Assembly: GCA_945889625.1 (NCBI GenBank)
Contig: CAMDCE010000034.1
Span: 1-53,546 of the forward strand
Length of the DNA: 53,546 bases
DNA from: Asaia bogorensis
GTDB lineage: Bacteria > Pseudomonadota > Alphaproteobacteria > Reyranellales > Reyranellaceae
Direction of reading: 5' to 3'
This document shows positions 36,213 to 43,869 of the stretch, piece after piece. The notes under the pieces were generated by a model. It did not search any database and was not told where the DNA came from. It worked only from the letters and a program-made list of their open reading frames with translations. A program made the position numbers and the translations under genes. Positions within the stretch are counted from its first letter, which is position 1, and the number at the start of each line of letters is the position of its first letter.

Positions 36213-37424
36213 TCAGTCGGCGTGTGCCGGGAGGAGGGCGCGGCGCTGCCGGTGGCCGAGCCACAGAAGTGCCAGCGCCGCCAAGGCAAGCCACGGCAGC
36301 AGCAGGAGATTGAGCTTCTGCCAGCCCAACGTCTGCAGGAGCGCGGCGGAGCCCAGCGAACAGGCGAGGCCGACGGCGAAGATACTCATGTCGTTGGTTG
36401 CCTGCGCGCGGCTCTTCTCGGCGGCGCCGTAGGTCGTCGTCAGCAGGGTCGTGCCGCCGACATAGAGGAAGTTCCAGCCGACACCGAGCATGACGAGCGC
36501 GCCGGCGAACGAGCCGAATTCCGTGCCGGTCAAGGTCATAAGGACGTGGCCGGTCAGCAGCGCGACGCCCGCCAGCATGACACGCAGCACGCCGAACCGG
36601 GCGATAAGAGAACCGGTGAAGAAGGACGGCAGGAACATGCCGAGGACATGAAGCTGGATGACTGTTGTCGCGGCGGCGAGCCCGTGATCGTGGTGGAGCA
36701 TCGCGATCGGCGTCGCCGTCATGGCAAGAATCATGACGCCGTAGCCGGTCGCCGCACCGAACAGCGCCACGAGATATGTCGGTTGCGAGACGAGGACGCT
36801 CCACGGCCTGCCCGCGGCGGTGGCACCGGCCTCCGTCTCTGGCATCGGGATGCGCAGCCCAAGCAGCAGGCCGGCTGCAGCCAGGGAGACGATCGCGAGC
36901 AGGAAGAACGAGCCGACATACTCGGGCGAGAGCAGGGGGCCGCCGAGCCGACCGAGCAGCGGACCGGCCAGCGCCGCCACGATGCCACCGGCAAGCACGA
37001 GCGAGATCGCGCGCGACCGGAAGGCGCTGTCGGCCACTTCGCTGGCAGCAAAGCGGTAGAACTGCGCGAACGCCTGGTAGGTACCGACCAGGAACGTGCC
37101 GAAGGCGAGCAGCGCCAATGAGCCGAGCCACAGGCCGGCCGCGGCCGCCATGCCGCCGGCCGCGCCCAACAACGCGCCGACGACGAAGCCGCGGCGGCGT
37201 CCGACGCGCGCCATCCAAAGCGATGCCGGAAAGGTTGCTACTGCGGTGCCGAGGAACATGGCGGCAATCGGCGCGGTCGCCAGTTGCGGCGACGGCGCAA
37301 TCAGGGCTCCGGCCAGGCCGCCCACGGTCATCACCAGGACCGAGGTCGTCTGGAACAGGGCCTGCGCGGCCGCCAGCAGCAGGACCTGCCGGTGCATGGA
37401 GCCGATCCGGGGCTGGCCGGTCAT
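36213..37424 (-). CDS. MFS transporter divergent from an ArsR-rhodanese regulator
   Basis: The 403-residue major facilitator has 12 hydrophobic segments. Characteristic parts are VARVGRRRGFVVGALLG-type (ARVGRRRGFVVGALLGAAGG) between helices 2 and 3, and a central hydrophilic loop (MPETEAGATAAGRPW). ATG 37424 is favoured because GAGGTG precedes it; an upstream in-frame ATG at 37448 extends it by 8 residues. It heads the MFS-desaturase-DsrE operon. Its promoter shares the 37425-37494 gap with the ArsR gene. Confidence 0.88.
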   Translation of the reverse strand: MTGQPRIGSMHRQVLLLAAAQALFQTTSVLVMTVGGLAGALIAPSPQLATAPIAAMFLGTAVATFPASLWMARVGRRRGFVVGALLGAAGGMAAAAGLWLGSLALLAFGTFLVGTYQAFAQFYRFAASEVADSAFRSRAISLVLAGGIVAALAGPLLGRLGGPLLSPEYVGSFFLLAIVSLAAAGLLLGLRIPMPETEAGATAAGRPWSVLVSQPTYLVALFGAATGYGVMILAMTATPIAMLHHDHGLAAATTVIQLHVLGMFLPSFFTGSLIARFGVLRVMLAGVALLTGHVLMTLTGTEFGSFAGALVMLGVGWNFLYVGGTTLLTTTYGAAEKSRAQATNDMSIFAVGLACSLGSAALLQTLGWQKLNLLLLPWLALAALALLWLGHRQRRALLPAHAD

Positions 37425-37467
37425 GGGAGTCACCTCAATCGTTGGCATGTGGTGACTTGACGGGATT

Positions 37468-37497
37468 CATTCGATCAGTCAAGTTAATGATTGAATG
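37468..37497. promoter_or_regulatory. Candidate operator of the ArsR-rhodanese regulator
   Basis: CATTCGATCA (37468-37477) and TGATTGAATG (37488-37497) are reverse complements with one mismatch, spaced by 10 bp. The right half-site includes the start codon of the regulator gene (ATG 37495-37497). A TTGACG (37457-37462) just left of it could be a -35 box. ArsR-type dimers bind such imperfect AT-rich palindromes, so binding would block both the divergent MFS operon and the regulator itself. Inferred. Confidence 0.6.
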
Positions 37498-38205
37498 ATA
37501 AATCCAAAGACCGAAATATTCGAACAGTTCGCCGAGTTGGCCCGCGTGCTGGGCCAGGGAAATCGGTTGGAATTGCTGGAGCATGCGGCCCAGGGCGAGC
37601 GCTCGGTCGAGCGCCTGGCCAAGCTCACCGGCCTGTCGCTGGCCAACGCCTCGCAACACCTGCAGGTGCTGCGGCGTGCCGGCTTTGTGCGCTCGCGCCG
37701 CGACGGCAAGAGAGTGCTCTACCGGCTGGGGGACGGACCGGTTGTCGAGCTGCTGGGCGCGCTGCGGCGCTATGCCGAGCACAGCCGTGCCGAGGTGCGT
37801 GGCATCGTCTCGGCCTATTTCAACAGGCTCGACGCGCTGGAACCGGTGTCGCGCGACGCGCTGCTCGAGCGATTGGACGACGGCAGCGTGCTGCTGCTCG
37901 ACGTGCGCCCGGAAGACGAGTTCGCGCTGGGCCACGTGCCGGGCGCGCTCAACATTCCCTTCGCCGACCTCGAACGGCGTCTCTTTGAACTGCCGAAGGA
38001 CACGCAGATCGTCGCCTACTGCCGTGGGCCCTATTGCGTGCTGTCGTTCGAGGCCGTCGCCGCGTTGCGCGCCAAGGGCTACGACATCAAGCGACTGGAA
38101 GACGGCTTTCCAGAGTGGAAGGCGGCAGGCCTGCCGGTCGGCGCCGTCATCGCAGCGCCTCGGCAAGTACCGACGCCTTCCGCCACACCTGCTTCTGGCA
38201 GATGA
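37495..38205 (+). CDS. ArsR-type regulator fused to a rhodanese domain
   Basis: The 236-residue protein has an N-terminal winged helix (LSLANASQHLQVLRRAGFVRSRRDGKRVLYRL, residues about 45-80). A C-terminal rhodanese domain carries the active-site loop CRGPYC at about residue 176 and the usual VLLLDVRPEDEFALGHVPGALNIP. The rhodanese Cys could carry or sense persulfide. Divergent from MFS-desaturase-DsrE, which it likely represses together with itself. There is no clear upstream ribosome site, which may indicate a leaderless transcript. The 3' end overlaps the convergent DUF2147 gene by 59 bp. Confidence 0.9.
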   Translation: MINPKTEIFEQFAELARVLGQGNRLELLEHAAQGERSVERLAKLTGLSLANASQHLQVLRRAGFVRSRRDGKRVLYRLGDGPVVELLGALRRYAEHSRAEVRGIVSAYFNRLDALEPVSRDALLERLDDGSVLLLDVRPEDEFALGHVPGALNIPFADLERRLFELPKDTQIVAYCRGPYCVLSFEAVAALRAKGYDIKRLEDGFPEWKAAGLPVGAVIAAPRQVPTPSATPASGR

Positions 38206-38605
38206 ACAGCACGCAGCCCTCGATCACCAGCGCGTCGACGCCGGACCGGCGTACCGTGGCGCGGTAGGTCTGGCCATCCTCGGGATTGTAGATGCGTCCC
38301 GCCCAGACGCCGTCCGATGACGGCGTCAGGCCGGAGAGGATGGAGAGGCCGAGCAGCGGCCGCGACCGCAGGCCGGCTTCGGCGTTCTGGGAGTCCAGCC
38401 GCGGCCGGCCCTTGTCGTCGACCGCGTCCCACAGCCAGCGGATCGTGCCGCAGAGAGTCGACGCCCCGGCGCAGGGCGCCAACTCGACCACGGCGCTGAC
38501 GCCAGGCGTCGCCCAGCGTCCGAGTACGCCGCCCTCGGCCATCGCTGCCGGCGCCGCCGTGAGGAACAGCGCCGCTGCCAGCGCGGCCGCGAGCGCGCTC
38601 CTCAC
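38147..38605 (-). CDS. DUF2147-family exported protein
   Basis: The 152-residue product starts with GTG (GTGA overlap with the desaturase stop). The Sec signal ends near APAAMA. The DUF2147 domain has GVLGRWATPGVSAVVELAPC, LCGTIRWLWDAVDDKG, RPLLGLSILSGL, and WAGRIYNPEDGQTYRATV. Proteins of this family are periplasmic, beta-rich and of unknown function. Translational coupling with the preceding desaturase gene suggests linked roles. Confidence 0.85.
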   Translation of the reverse strand: MRSALAAALAAALFLTAAPAAMAEGGVLGRWATPGVSAVVELAPCAGASTLCGTIRWLWDAVDDKGRPRLDSQNAEAGLRSRPLLGLSILSGLTPSSDGVWAGRIYNPEDGQTYRATVRRSGVDALVIEGCVLFICQKQVWRKASVLAEALR

Positions 38606-39405
38606 AACCGTGCCTCGATAGCTGTCGGTGATGGTGACGATGGCGCGGCAACCGACTCGAACTTGCCACGATAGTCCGGATGCTCGGTGCCCATGACCTT
38701 GTCCCAAAAGCGGAAATAGAAACCGTAGTTGTATCGGCCGGTCTCATGATGGAGGTCGTGATGGGTCGTGGTGTTGTTCCAGCCGAGCCAGCGGCCGGGG
38801 CCGAACGATGCCGGATGCACTTCCGCCCCGGCATGACCCATGACGTTGCGCACGATCTGGATGATCATGAAGACGAACAGGGCAAGGCCGTGCATGGGCA
38901 CGAAGGCGAGGAACAGCGGGAAGAACGCTGCCTGCACGATCGCCTCGGGGACGGCGAAGGAATAGGCCGCCCAGGGCGTCGGCGTGCGCGACAGATGGTG
39001 CGTGTGGTGGAACAGCGCGAAAAGGCGCCGATGGTGCATCGCGCGGTGCGTCCAGTAGAAATAGGCGTCGTGGGCGATCACCATCGCCGCCAGCGACAGG
39101 CCGAGATAGAGCGGCCCGGCCGTATCAAAGTTCTCGTAGATCGTGATCCAGCCCTGCCGCGCGGCCACGAAGATGCCAGTACCCGACAGGGCGAAGATCA
39201 GTGCCGTGCGTAGCGAGGCCATGACCTCGCGGCGGACGTCGCGTCCGGTGGCACTGCGGGCCTGCAGCTTGCGCCGCGCCAGGCCCGCCCGCCAGAACAC
39301 CGCCAAAATCCCCGCCATCAACGCCGCCGCGATCAGGTAGCGGGCGGTGTCCATCATCCAGATGCCCGGCAGGGCAGAGACATAGAGCTGAAACAAATCG
39401 TTCAT
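38602..39405 (-). CDS. Sterol desaturase/fatty acid hydroxylase-superfamily membrane enzyme
   Basis: The 267-residue di-iron enzyme has HDAYFYWTHRAMHHRRLFALFHHTHH and TTHHDLHHETGRYNYGF as histidine boxes. ATG 39405 is chosen because GGAGGGG precedes it. Roughly 4 membrane segments. The superfamily covers sterol C-5 desaturases, ceramide hydroxylases and bacterial lipid modifiers, so the substrate is undetermined. Followed by DUF2147 (overlapping) and preceded by an AraC regulator in the same direction with a 22-bp palindrome in between. Confidence 0.87.
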   Translation of the reverse strand: MNDLFQLYVSALPGIWMMDTARYLIAAALMAGILAVFWRAGLARRKLQARSATGRDVRREVMASLRTALIFALSGTGIFVAARQGWITIYENFDTAGPLYLGLSLAAMVIAHDAYFYWTHRAMHHRRLFALFHHTHHLSRTPTPWAAYSFAVPEAIVQAAFFPLFLAFVPMHGLALFVFMIIQIVRNVMGHAGAEVHPASFGPGRWLGWNNTTTHHDLHHETGRYNYGFYFRFWDKVMGTEHPDYRGKFESVAAPSSPSPTAIEARL

Positions 39406-39501
39406 CGGCTGCCCCTCCTTCGGGCTTCGATGAACATTGGCGGCGCACGCCGGCAGGATCGCGCCGGATTCGGAAAACGGTGGCCGGCGGCGCAAATCGG
39501 C

Positions 39502-39523
39502 TCGCCGATTCCGGAATCGGCGA
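39502..39523. promoter_or_regulatory. Perfect 22-bp palindrome
   Basis: Half-site TCGCCGATTCC (39502-39512) is followed immediately by its exact reverse complement to 39523, with no spacer. It lies 4 bp beyond the AraC gene stop (39528) and 96 bp before the desaturase start. It lacks a T-run and loop, so an operator (possibly for the AraC protein or another dimeric factor) fits better than a terminator. Confidence 0.5.
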
Positions 39524-39527
39524 GGAA

Positions 39528-40604
39528 TCAGGCGTTGCGGGAGCCGGCCGGGGCGCGGCGGAACTCCGTCGGGGTCATCCCGGTGTCGGCCTTGAATGCG
39601 CGATTGAACGGGCCGAGCGACTGGAAGCCCGAGTCGAGGGCGATGGTGAGGATCGAAACCTCGGCCTGGGAGGGATCGGTCAGTGCCTGTTTGACGTCAG
39701 CCAGCCGATGACGGTTGAGGTATTCGTTGAAGTTCCGGAAGCCCAGCCCGCGGTTGATGGCGCGGCGCAGTTGGCGCTCGGGCAGGTCGAGCTTGGCCGC
39801 CAAGGCGCCGATGGTGAGGCCTTCCTGCCGGTAGAGCCGGTCAACGACCATCAGCCGCTCCAGCGTGGCGAGCAGCCCCGGGTCGACGGGCTCCTCGTCG
39901 GATGGGGCGGCATCGGGCGGTGGCGGCGCGACAGCGACGGGGCCGGCCAGCACCGACTCCACATCGGCCTGCAGGAGCAGCAACGCGATGATGGCGGCGA
40001 TGACCACCAGGGCTCCGGCATTGAGGGCATGCAGCGCTGGCGACACCTGGTCAGTGCCGAGCGCCAGTTCGACCGTCACGGTGACGACGGCATGCGACGA
40101 CGCTGCCACGAGGATGAACAGGCGGAGCCGCCGCCGTCCCTCGACCAGATCGCCGCGCCAGTCCCTGACCGTCTGGACCAGCGCGAGCAGCATCAGTGCA
40201 ACCGGACCTACCTGGCGCGCAATCATGACAGGTCGGGCGACGGCAAACTCCGCGCCGAACAGGCCTGCCACCGGGCAAAAGGCCAGCGCGAGCCAGAGCA
40301 GGGCATGCCATGGCGCCGGCCGGAAGGAATCGTCGAACACGGTCCGCGTGAACAGCCAGAACACTGCGGCATTGCCGGCGCAGAGCGCCAGCACCGGCAC
40401 GAACCAGAGCGACCCGTGGCCGGGATGGCCCGGCGTGGAGCAGATGGCATAGGCGGCGGCGCCGAGCGACAAGACGGCGCCCAGCCAGGCCGCCGGCCGG
40501 CCACGACTTTGGTGCAGGGTCGCAAACGCGATGACGAGGAACAGCGCGACGGCCGCTCCACGCAGCGCTACGTCGACAAGGGTGAGGGAGCCGAGACCAT
40601 CCAT
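39528..40604 (-). CDS. AraC-family regulator with N-terminal membrane domain
   Basis: The 358-residue protein has about 6-7 hydrophobic segments in the first 215 residues (for example VALFLVIAFATLHQ, HALLWLALAFCPVAGLF). The cytoplasmic C-terminal AraC DNA-binding domain (about 245-345) has GALAAKLDLPERQLRRAINRGLGFRNFNEYLNRHRL and SILTIALDSGFQSLGPFNRAFKADTG. Membrane-embedded sensor plus helix-turn-helix suggests sensing of a hydrophobic ligand. Probable target is the following desaturase-DUF2147 pair. Confidence 0.88.
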   Translation of the reverse strand: MDGLGSLTLVDVALRGAAVALFLVIAFATLHQSRGRPAAWLGAVLSLGAAAYAICSTPGHPGHGSLWFVPVLALCAGNAAVFWLFTRTVFDDSFRPAPWHALLWLALAFCPVAGLFGAEFAVARPVMIARQVGPVALMLLALVQTVRDWRGDLVEGRRRLRLFILVAASSHAVVTVTVELALGTDQVSPALHALNAGALVVIAAIIALLLLQADVESVLAGPVAVAPPPPDAAPSDEEPVDPGLLATLERLMVVDRLYRQEGLTIGALAAKLDLPERQLRRAINRGLGFRNFNEYLNRHRLADVKQALTDPSQAEVSILTIALDSGFQSLGPFNRAFKADTGMTPTEFRRAPAGSRNA

Positions 40605-40658
40605 GAGCGGCGCAGACCCTACACGATCGACAGCGCTCGACAGAGTCGATGCTCGGGT

Positions 40659-41624
40659 TCAGGAGAACTGGGGCTTCAATCCGGCGAGCAGGCGGCGCCA
40701 CGCGACAATCTCGCGGGTGGGCCAAAACAGCGGCGCACGTTTCGCCAGCGCCTTGCAGAGTCGCGCGACCAGGCGTGGCTCGTTTTCCAGCCGCTGCAGC
40801 AGGCGGGCGAGCGCCCTTGTGTCGCCGGCCGGGAAGTAACCGGGATAGTCGGCGCCGAGCAATCCGACGTTGCCGTCGATGCGCGAGGCCAGCACCGGTA
40901 CGCCGGCGACGGCTGCCTCCGAGATCACGTTGGCGCCGCCTTCGCTCAGCGACGAGATGACCATGGCGTGGCTGCGCGCCAGAAGCCGGCGCACGGCAGC
41001 GGCCGGTACGTCGTCCCGCCATATATAGCGCGGGTTGGCCGACATCTCGGCGCGCGCGCGGGCGGCCCATTGCGGCGTGTAGGCGCGGCCGACCTGTTCG
41101 ATGCGCACGCGGCTGTCGTCCGGCAGAAGGCGCGCCGCCTCGGCCGCGCGCAACGGATCCTTCACGTCACGCAGATGGCCGATCACCGACACCACCACGG
41201 CACGGCTGCTGGGTAGACGCGGGCGCGGCAGCCCTGCGGCCGACTGATGGATGACGCCGAGCTTCGCGCGCAGCCGCTTGGGCACGACTCGCCAGGCGAG
41301 GTCGTTCAGGGCCACCAACCGGTCGGCCAGTTCCATCGAACGCAGCGTCGGAACCGGATCGGAAACGAGGGAGCCATAGATGTCGGTCCCACTCAGTTGC
41401 AGGATCACCGGCCGTTGGGGGTACTTGGCTTTGAACCGCTCGATCGCCGCGGCGCTCCGCCAAGCATGCACAGCCACCATCAGATCGGCGGGCTGCCCAT
41501 CGTAGTCCGACGCAACGCGCACGCGATGGTCGAGATGGCGCAGGATACGTGCCCAACGCGAGGCGGCGACGCGGTTGCCGGTGCGTGAAGTCGGGCCCTC
41601 GGGTGTGATAAGGACGATCTTCAT
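40659..41624 (-). CDS. senB: Selenosugar synthase-type glycosyltransferase SenB
   Basis: The 321-residue GT4-like glycosyltransferase matches the TIGR04348 pattern. The N-terminus is MKIVLITPEGPTSRTGNRVAASRWAR; mid parts are LQLSGTDIYG and VIGHLRDVKDPLRAAEA. The donor-binding part is SSLSEGGANVISEAAVAGVPVLASRIDGNVGLLG. SenB couples selenophosphate with a UDP-sugar (UDP-GlcNAc) to give a selenosugar for selenoneine synthesis. Its neighbour is the EgtB-like SenA. The start overlaps the divergent senA start at CATG (41622-41625). No ribosome site is visible ahead of it. Alternative: an unrelated GT4 enzyme, less likely given the neighbour. Confidence 0.78.
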   Translation of the reverse strand: MKIVLITPEGPTSRTGNRVAASRWARILRHLDHRVRVASDYDGQPADLMVAVHAWRSAAAIERFKAKYPQRPVILQLSGTDIYGSLVSDPVPTLRSMELADRLVALNDLAWRVVPKRLRAKLGVIHQSAAGLPRPRLPSSRAVVVSVIGHLRDVKDPLRAAEAARLLPDDSRVRIEQVGRAYTPQWAARARAEMSANPRYIWRDDVPAAAVRRLLARSHAMVISSLSEGGANVISEAAVAGVPVLASRIDGNVGLLGADYPGYFPAGDTRALARLLQRLENEPRLVARLCKALAKRAPLFWPTREIVAWRRLLAGLKPQFS

Positions 41625-42945
41625 GGACCAAGCCCATGCCCAGCGGCCGACCAGCGGTGCATCCGCGGCCGAACTCGTTGCGCAACTGCGCGAGGTCCGT
41701 CATCGCACCCGGCGTTTGACGGAAGATCTGTCATCGACCGAATTGATGGGCCCCCGCCTCGATATCGTCAATCCCGTGCTCTGGGAGATCGGCCATGTCG
41801 GCTGGTTTCACGAGTACTGGACGCTGCGTCACGTCTACGGCCGCGCGCCGCTGATCGAACGCGGCGACCGTTTGTGGGATTCAAGTGCCGTGGCGCATGC
41901 CACGCGCTGGCAGCTCGATTTGCCGGATCGCGCCGGCACCTTTGGCTACCTGGCCGACGTGCAGGCCCGACAGGAGGACCTGCTCGGCGGCGGGGTCGAC
42001 GATGAGGCGCGCTACTTCTACGAACTCGCGATCCGTCACGAGGACATGCATGTCGAGGCGCTGACCTATTCGCGCCAGACGCTGGCCTATGCGCCGCCAC
42101 AGGAACTCGGCGATGCACGCCGTCCATCGGCGGGCGGTTTGCCGGGTGACGTTGCCGTGCCGGGCGGAACCTGGCGGCTGGGCTCTACCGCGGCCGATGG
42201 TTTCGTCTTCGACAACGAGAAGTGGGCGCATGCGCGCTCGCTGGCGCCGTTCCGCATCGCCCGCGCTCCGGTCACCAACGCCGAGTTCGCGGCCTTCGTC
42301 GATGCCGGCGGCTACGGCGTCCGGGAATTCTGGAGCGATGCTGGGTGGAATTGGCGGCAAGGCCGCGATGCCGAGCGGCCGGTCTACTGGCAGCCCAAGC
42401 GCGATGGTGTGTGGAGCATGCGGCGCTATGGGACGGTCGAGGAGCTGGCGCCGCACCAGCCGATCATGTTCGTCACCTGGTTCGAGGCCGAGGCGTGGTG
42501 CCGTTGGGCCGGCCGCCGCCTGCCGAGTGAAGCCGAATGGGAGGCTGCCGCCGTTGGTCTGCCGACGGCCGATGGCGCACGCCTCGCCGATACACGTCGA
42601 GGCTGGCCGTGGGGCGACCAGCCACCCACGTCCGTCCACGCCAATCTCGACTACGTCTTCGACGGACCGGTCGACGTCGCCGCTTGCCCGGATGGCGACA
42701 GCGCTTTCGGCTGCCGCCAGATGACCGGCAATGTCTGGGAATGGACCAGCTCGGACTTCCTGCCCTTCGCCGGCTTCTCCGCCGATCCCTACAAGGACTA
42801 TTCGCAGCCCTGGTTCGGGACGCGCAAGGTATTGCGCGGCGGTTGCTGGGCGACCAGCGCGCGCATTGCCCGGCCGGCCTATCGCAATTTCTTCACGCCT
42901 GACCGCAACGACGTCCTTGCCGGTTTCCGTACCTGCACGTTGTGA
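41623..42945 (+). CDS. senA: EgtB-like selenoneine synthase SenA
   Basis: The 440-residue non-heme iron enzyme has an N-terminal DinB-type helical domain. The iron facial triad residues are visible in WEIGHVGWFHE and ELAIRHEDMHVEALTY. The formylglycine-generating-enzyme-like domain contains FRIARAPVTNAEFAAFVDAGGY, RRLPSEAEWEAAA, MTGNVWEWTSSDF and RPAYRNFFTPDRNDVLAGFRTC. SenA joins a selenosugar to hercynine, whereas EgtB uses gamma-glutamylcysteine. Location next to senB favours SenA, but EgtB is a reasonable alternative. AAGGA lies 8 nt before the ATG. No egtD (hercynine synthase) or senC is seen nearby. Confidence 0.75.
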   Translation: MDQAHAQRPTSGASAAELVAQLREVRHRTRRLTEDLSSTELMGPRLDIVNPVLWEIGHVGWFHEYWTLRHVYGRAPLIERGDRLWDSSAVAHATRWQLDLPDRAGTFGYLADVQARQEDLLGGGVDDEARYFYELAIRHEDMHVEALTYSRQTLAYAPPQELGDARRPSAGGLPGDVAVPGGTWRLGSTAADGFVFDNEKWAHARSLAPFRIARAPVTNAEFAAFVDAGGYGVREFWSDAGWNWRQGRDAERPVYWQPKRDGVWSMRRYGTVEELAPHQPIMFVTWFEAEAWCRWAGRRLPSEAEWEAAAVGLPTADGARLADTRRGWPWGDQPPTSVHANLDYVFDGPVDVAACPDGDSAFGCRQMTGNVWEWTSSDFLPFAGFSADPYKDYSQPWFGTRKVLRGGCWATSARIARPAYRNFFTPDRNDVLAGFRTCTL

Positions 42946-42950
42946 GGCGA

Positions 42951-43625
42951 TCAGGGCTCCTTGTTGCTCGTCGCGCGGCCCGGCGGGTGGAGCAGGCTCT
43001 TGGCGACGTACTTGTCGACTTCGACCGCCAGCTTGTCGAGCGAGTCGTGGTAGAAGTGGTTGGCGCCCTTGATGGTGCGCGCCTCGACGGTGATGCCCTT
43101 CTGCAGCGACAAGCGGGCCACCAGCTTCTGGATGTCGGCGAGCGGCACCACCTCGTCCTTCTCGGCGCCGACGATCAGGCCGGACGACGGGCAGGGGGCG
43201 AGGAAGGCGAAGTCGTAGGAGTTGGCCGGCGGCGACACCGAGATGAAGCAGTCGATCTCCGGCCGGCGCATCAGGAGCTGCATGCCGATCCAGGCGCCGA
43301 ACGAGTAGCCGGCGATCCAGCACGACTTGGCGTCGGCGTTCATTGCCTGCAGCCAGTCGAGCGCCGCAGCTGCGTCGGAGAGTTCCCCCATGCCGTTGTC
43401 GAAGCGGCCCTGGCTGCGGCCGACCCCGCGGGTGTTGAAGCGCAGGACTGAAAAACCCCGGTTCACGAAGACATGGAACAGCGAGAAGACGACCTTGTGG
43501 TTCATCGTCCCGCCATATTGCGGATGGGGATGGAGAATCAGCGCAATCGGCGCGTGTTCCTCCTTGCTCTGGTGATAGCGGCCCTCAAGGCGACCCTCGG
43601 GGCCGGTAAACATCACGTCAGGCAT
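42951..43625 (-). CDS. Alpha/beta hydrolase
   Basis: The 224-residue soluble hydrolase has the strand ALILHPHPQYGGTMNHKVV and RGVGRSQGRFDNG. The nucleophile elbow is WIAGYSFGAWIG, with Ser in GYSFG. A C-terminal KGANHFYHDSLDKL supplies the catalytic His. It resembles small serine hydrolases often located upstream of iscR in alphaproteobacteria. Substrate unknown. Convergent with senA, 5 bp apart. Confidence 0.85.
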   Translation of the reverse strand: MPDVMFTGPEGRLEGRYHQSKEEHAPIALILHPHPQYGGTMNHKVVFSLFHVFVNRGFSVLRFNTRGVGRSQGRFDNGMGELSDAAAALDWLQAMNADAKSCWIAGYSFGAWIGMQLLMRRPEIDCFISVSPPANSYDFAFLAPCPSSGLIVGAEKDEVVPLADIQKLVARLSLQKGITVEARTIKGANHFYHDSLDKLAVEVDKYVAKSLLHPPGRATSNKEP

Positions 43626-43711
43626 GGAGGCTCCGAATTATTCGTCATTATTGGCCGCTATTGGCCGCTGGTCGCGGCCTAGGTGGCATTTTTATTGGGG
43701 AATCTTGATAC

Positions 43712-43758
43712 TTGACCAACCTACTAGGGTTTATTAAATCCTAGCCTGTCAGTTGGTC
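43712..43758. promoter_or_regulatory. Nested inverted repeats and candidate promoter upstream of iscR
   Basis: Outer arms GACCAAC (43714-43720) and GTTGGTC (43752-43758) are exact reverse complements. Inner arms CTAGGnTTT and AAAnCCTAG (43724-43744) form a second palindrome with a 3-nt centre. TTGACC (43712-43717) can serve as a -35 and TTAAAT (43734-43739) as a -10 with 16 bp between, so the inner palindrome lies over the -10. This is the expected place for IscR autoregulation. The exact motif differs from the E. coli IscR type 1 site as I remember it. Confidence 0.55.
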
Positions 43759-43869
43759 TTTACCAGATCCCATGTCCGGGGGGCTGGAATATCTTAGCAA
43801 GGCCTTGGTTTTCAAGAACTTTAGGCGCTCGGACGCGACGCCGGCAGGGTCCGGCACGAGGAGGATGCT

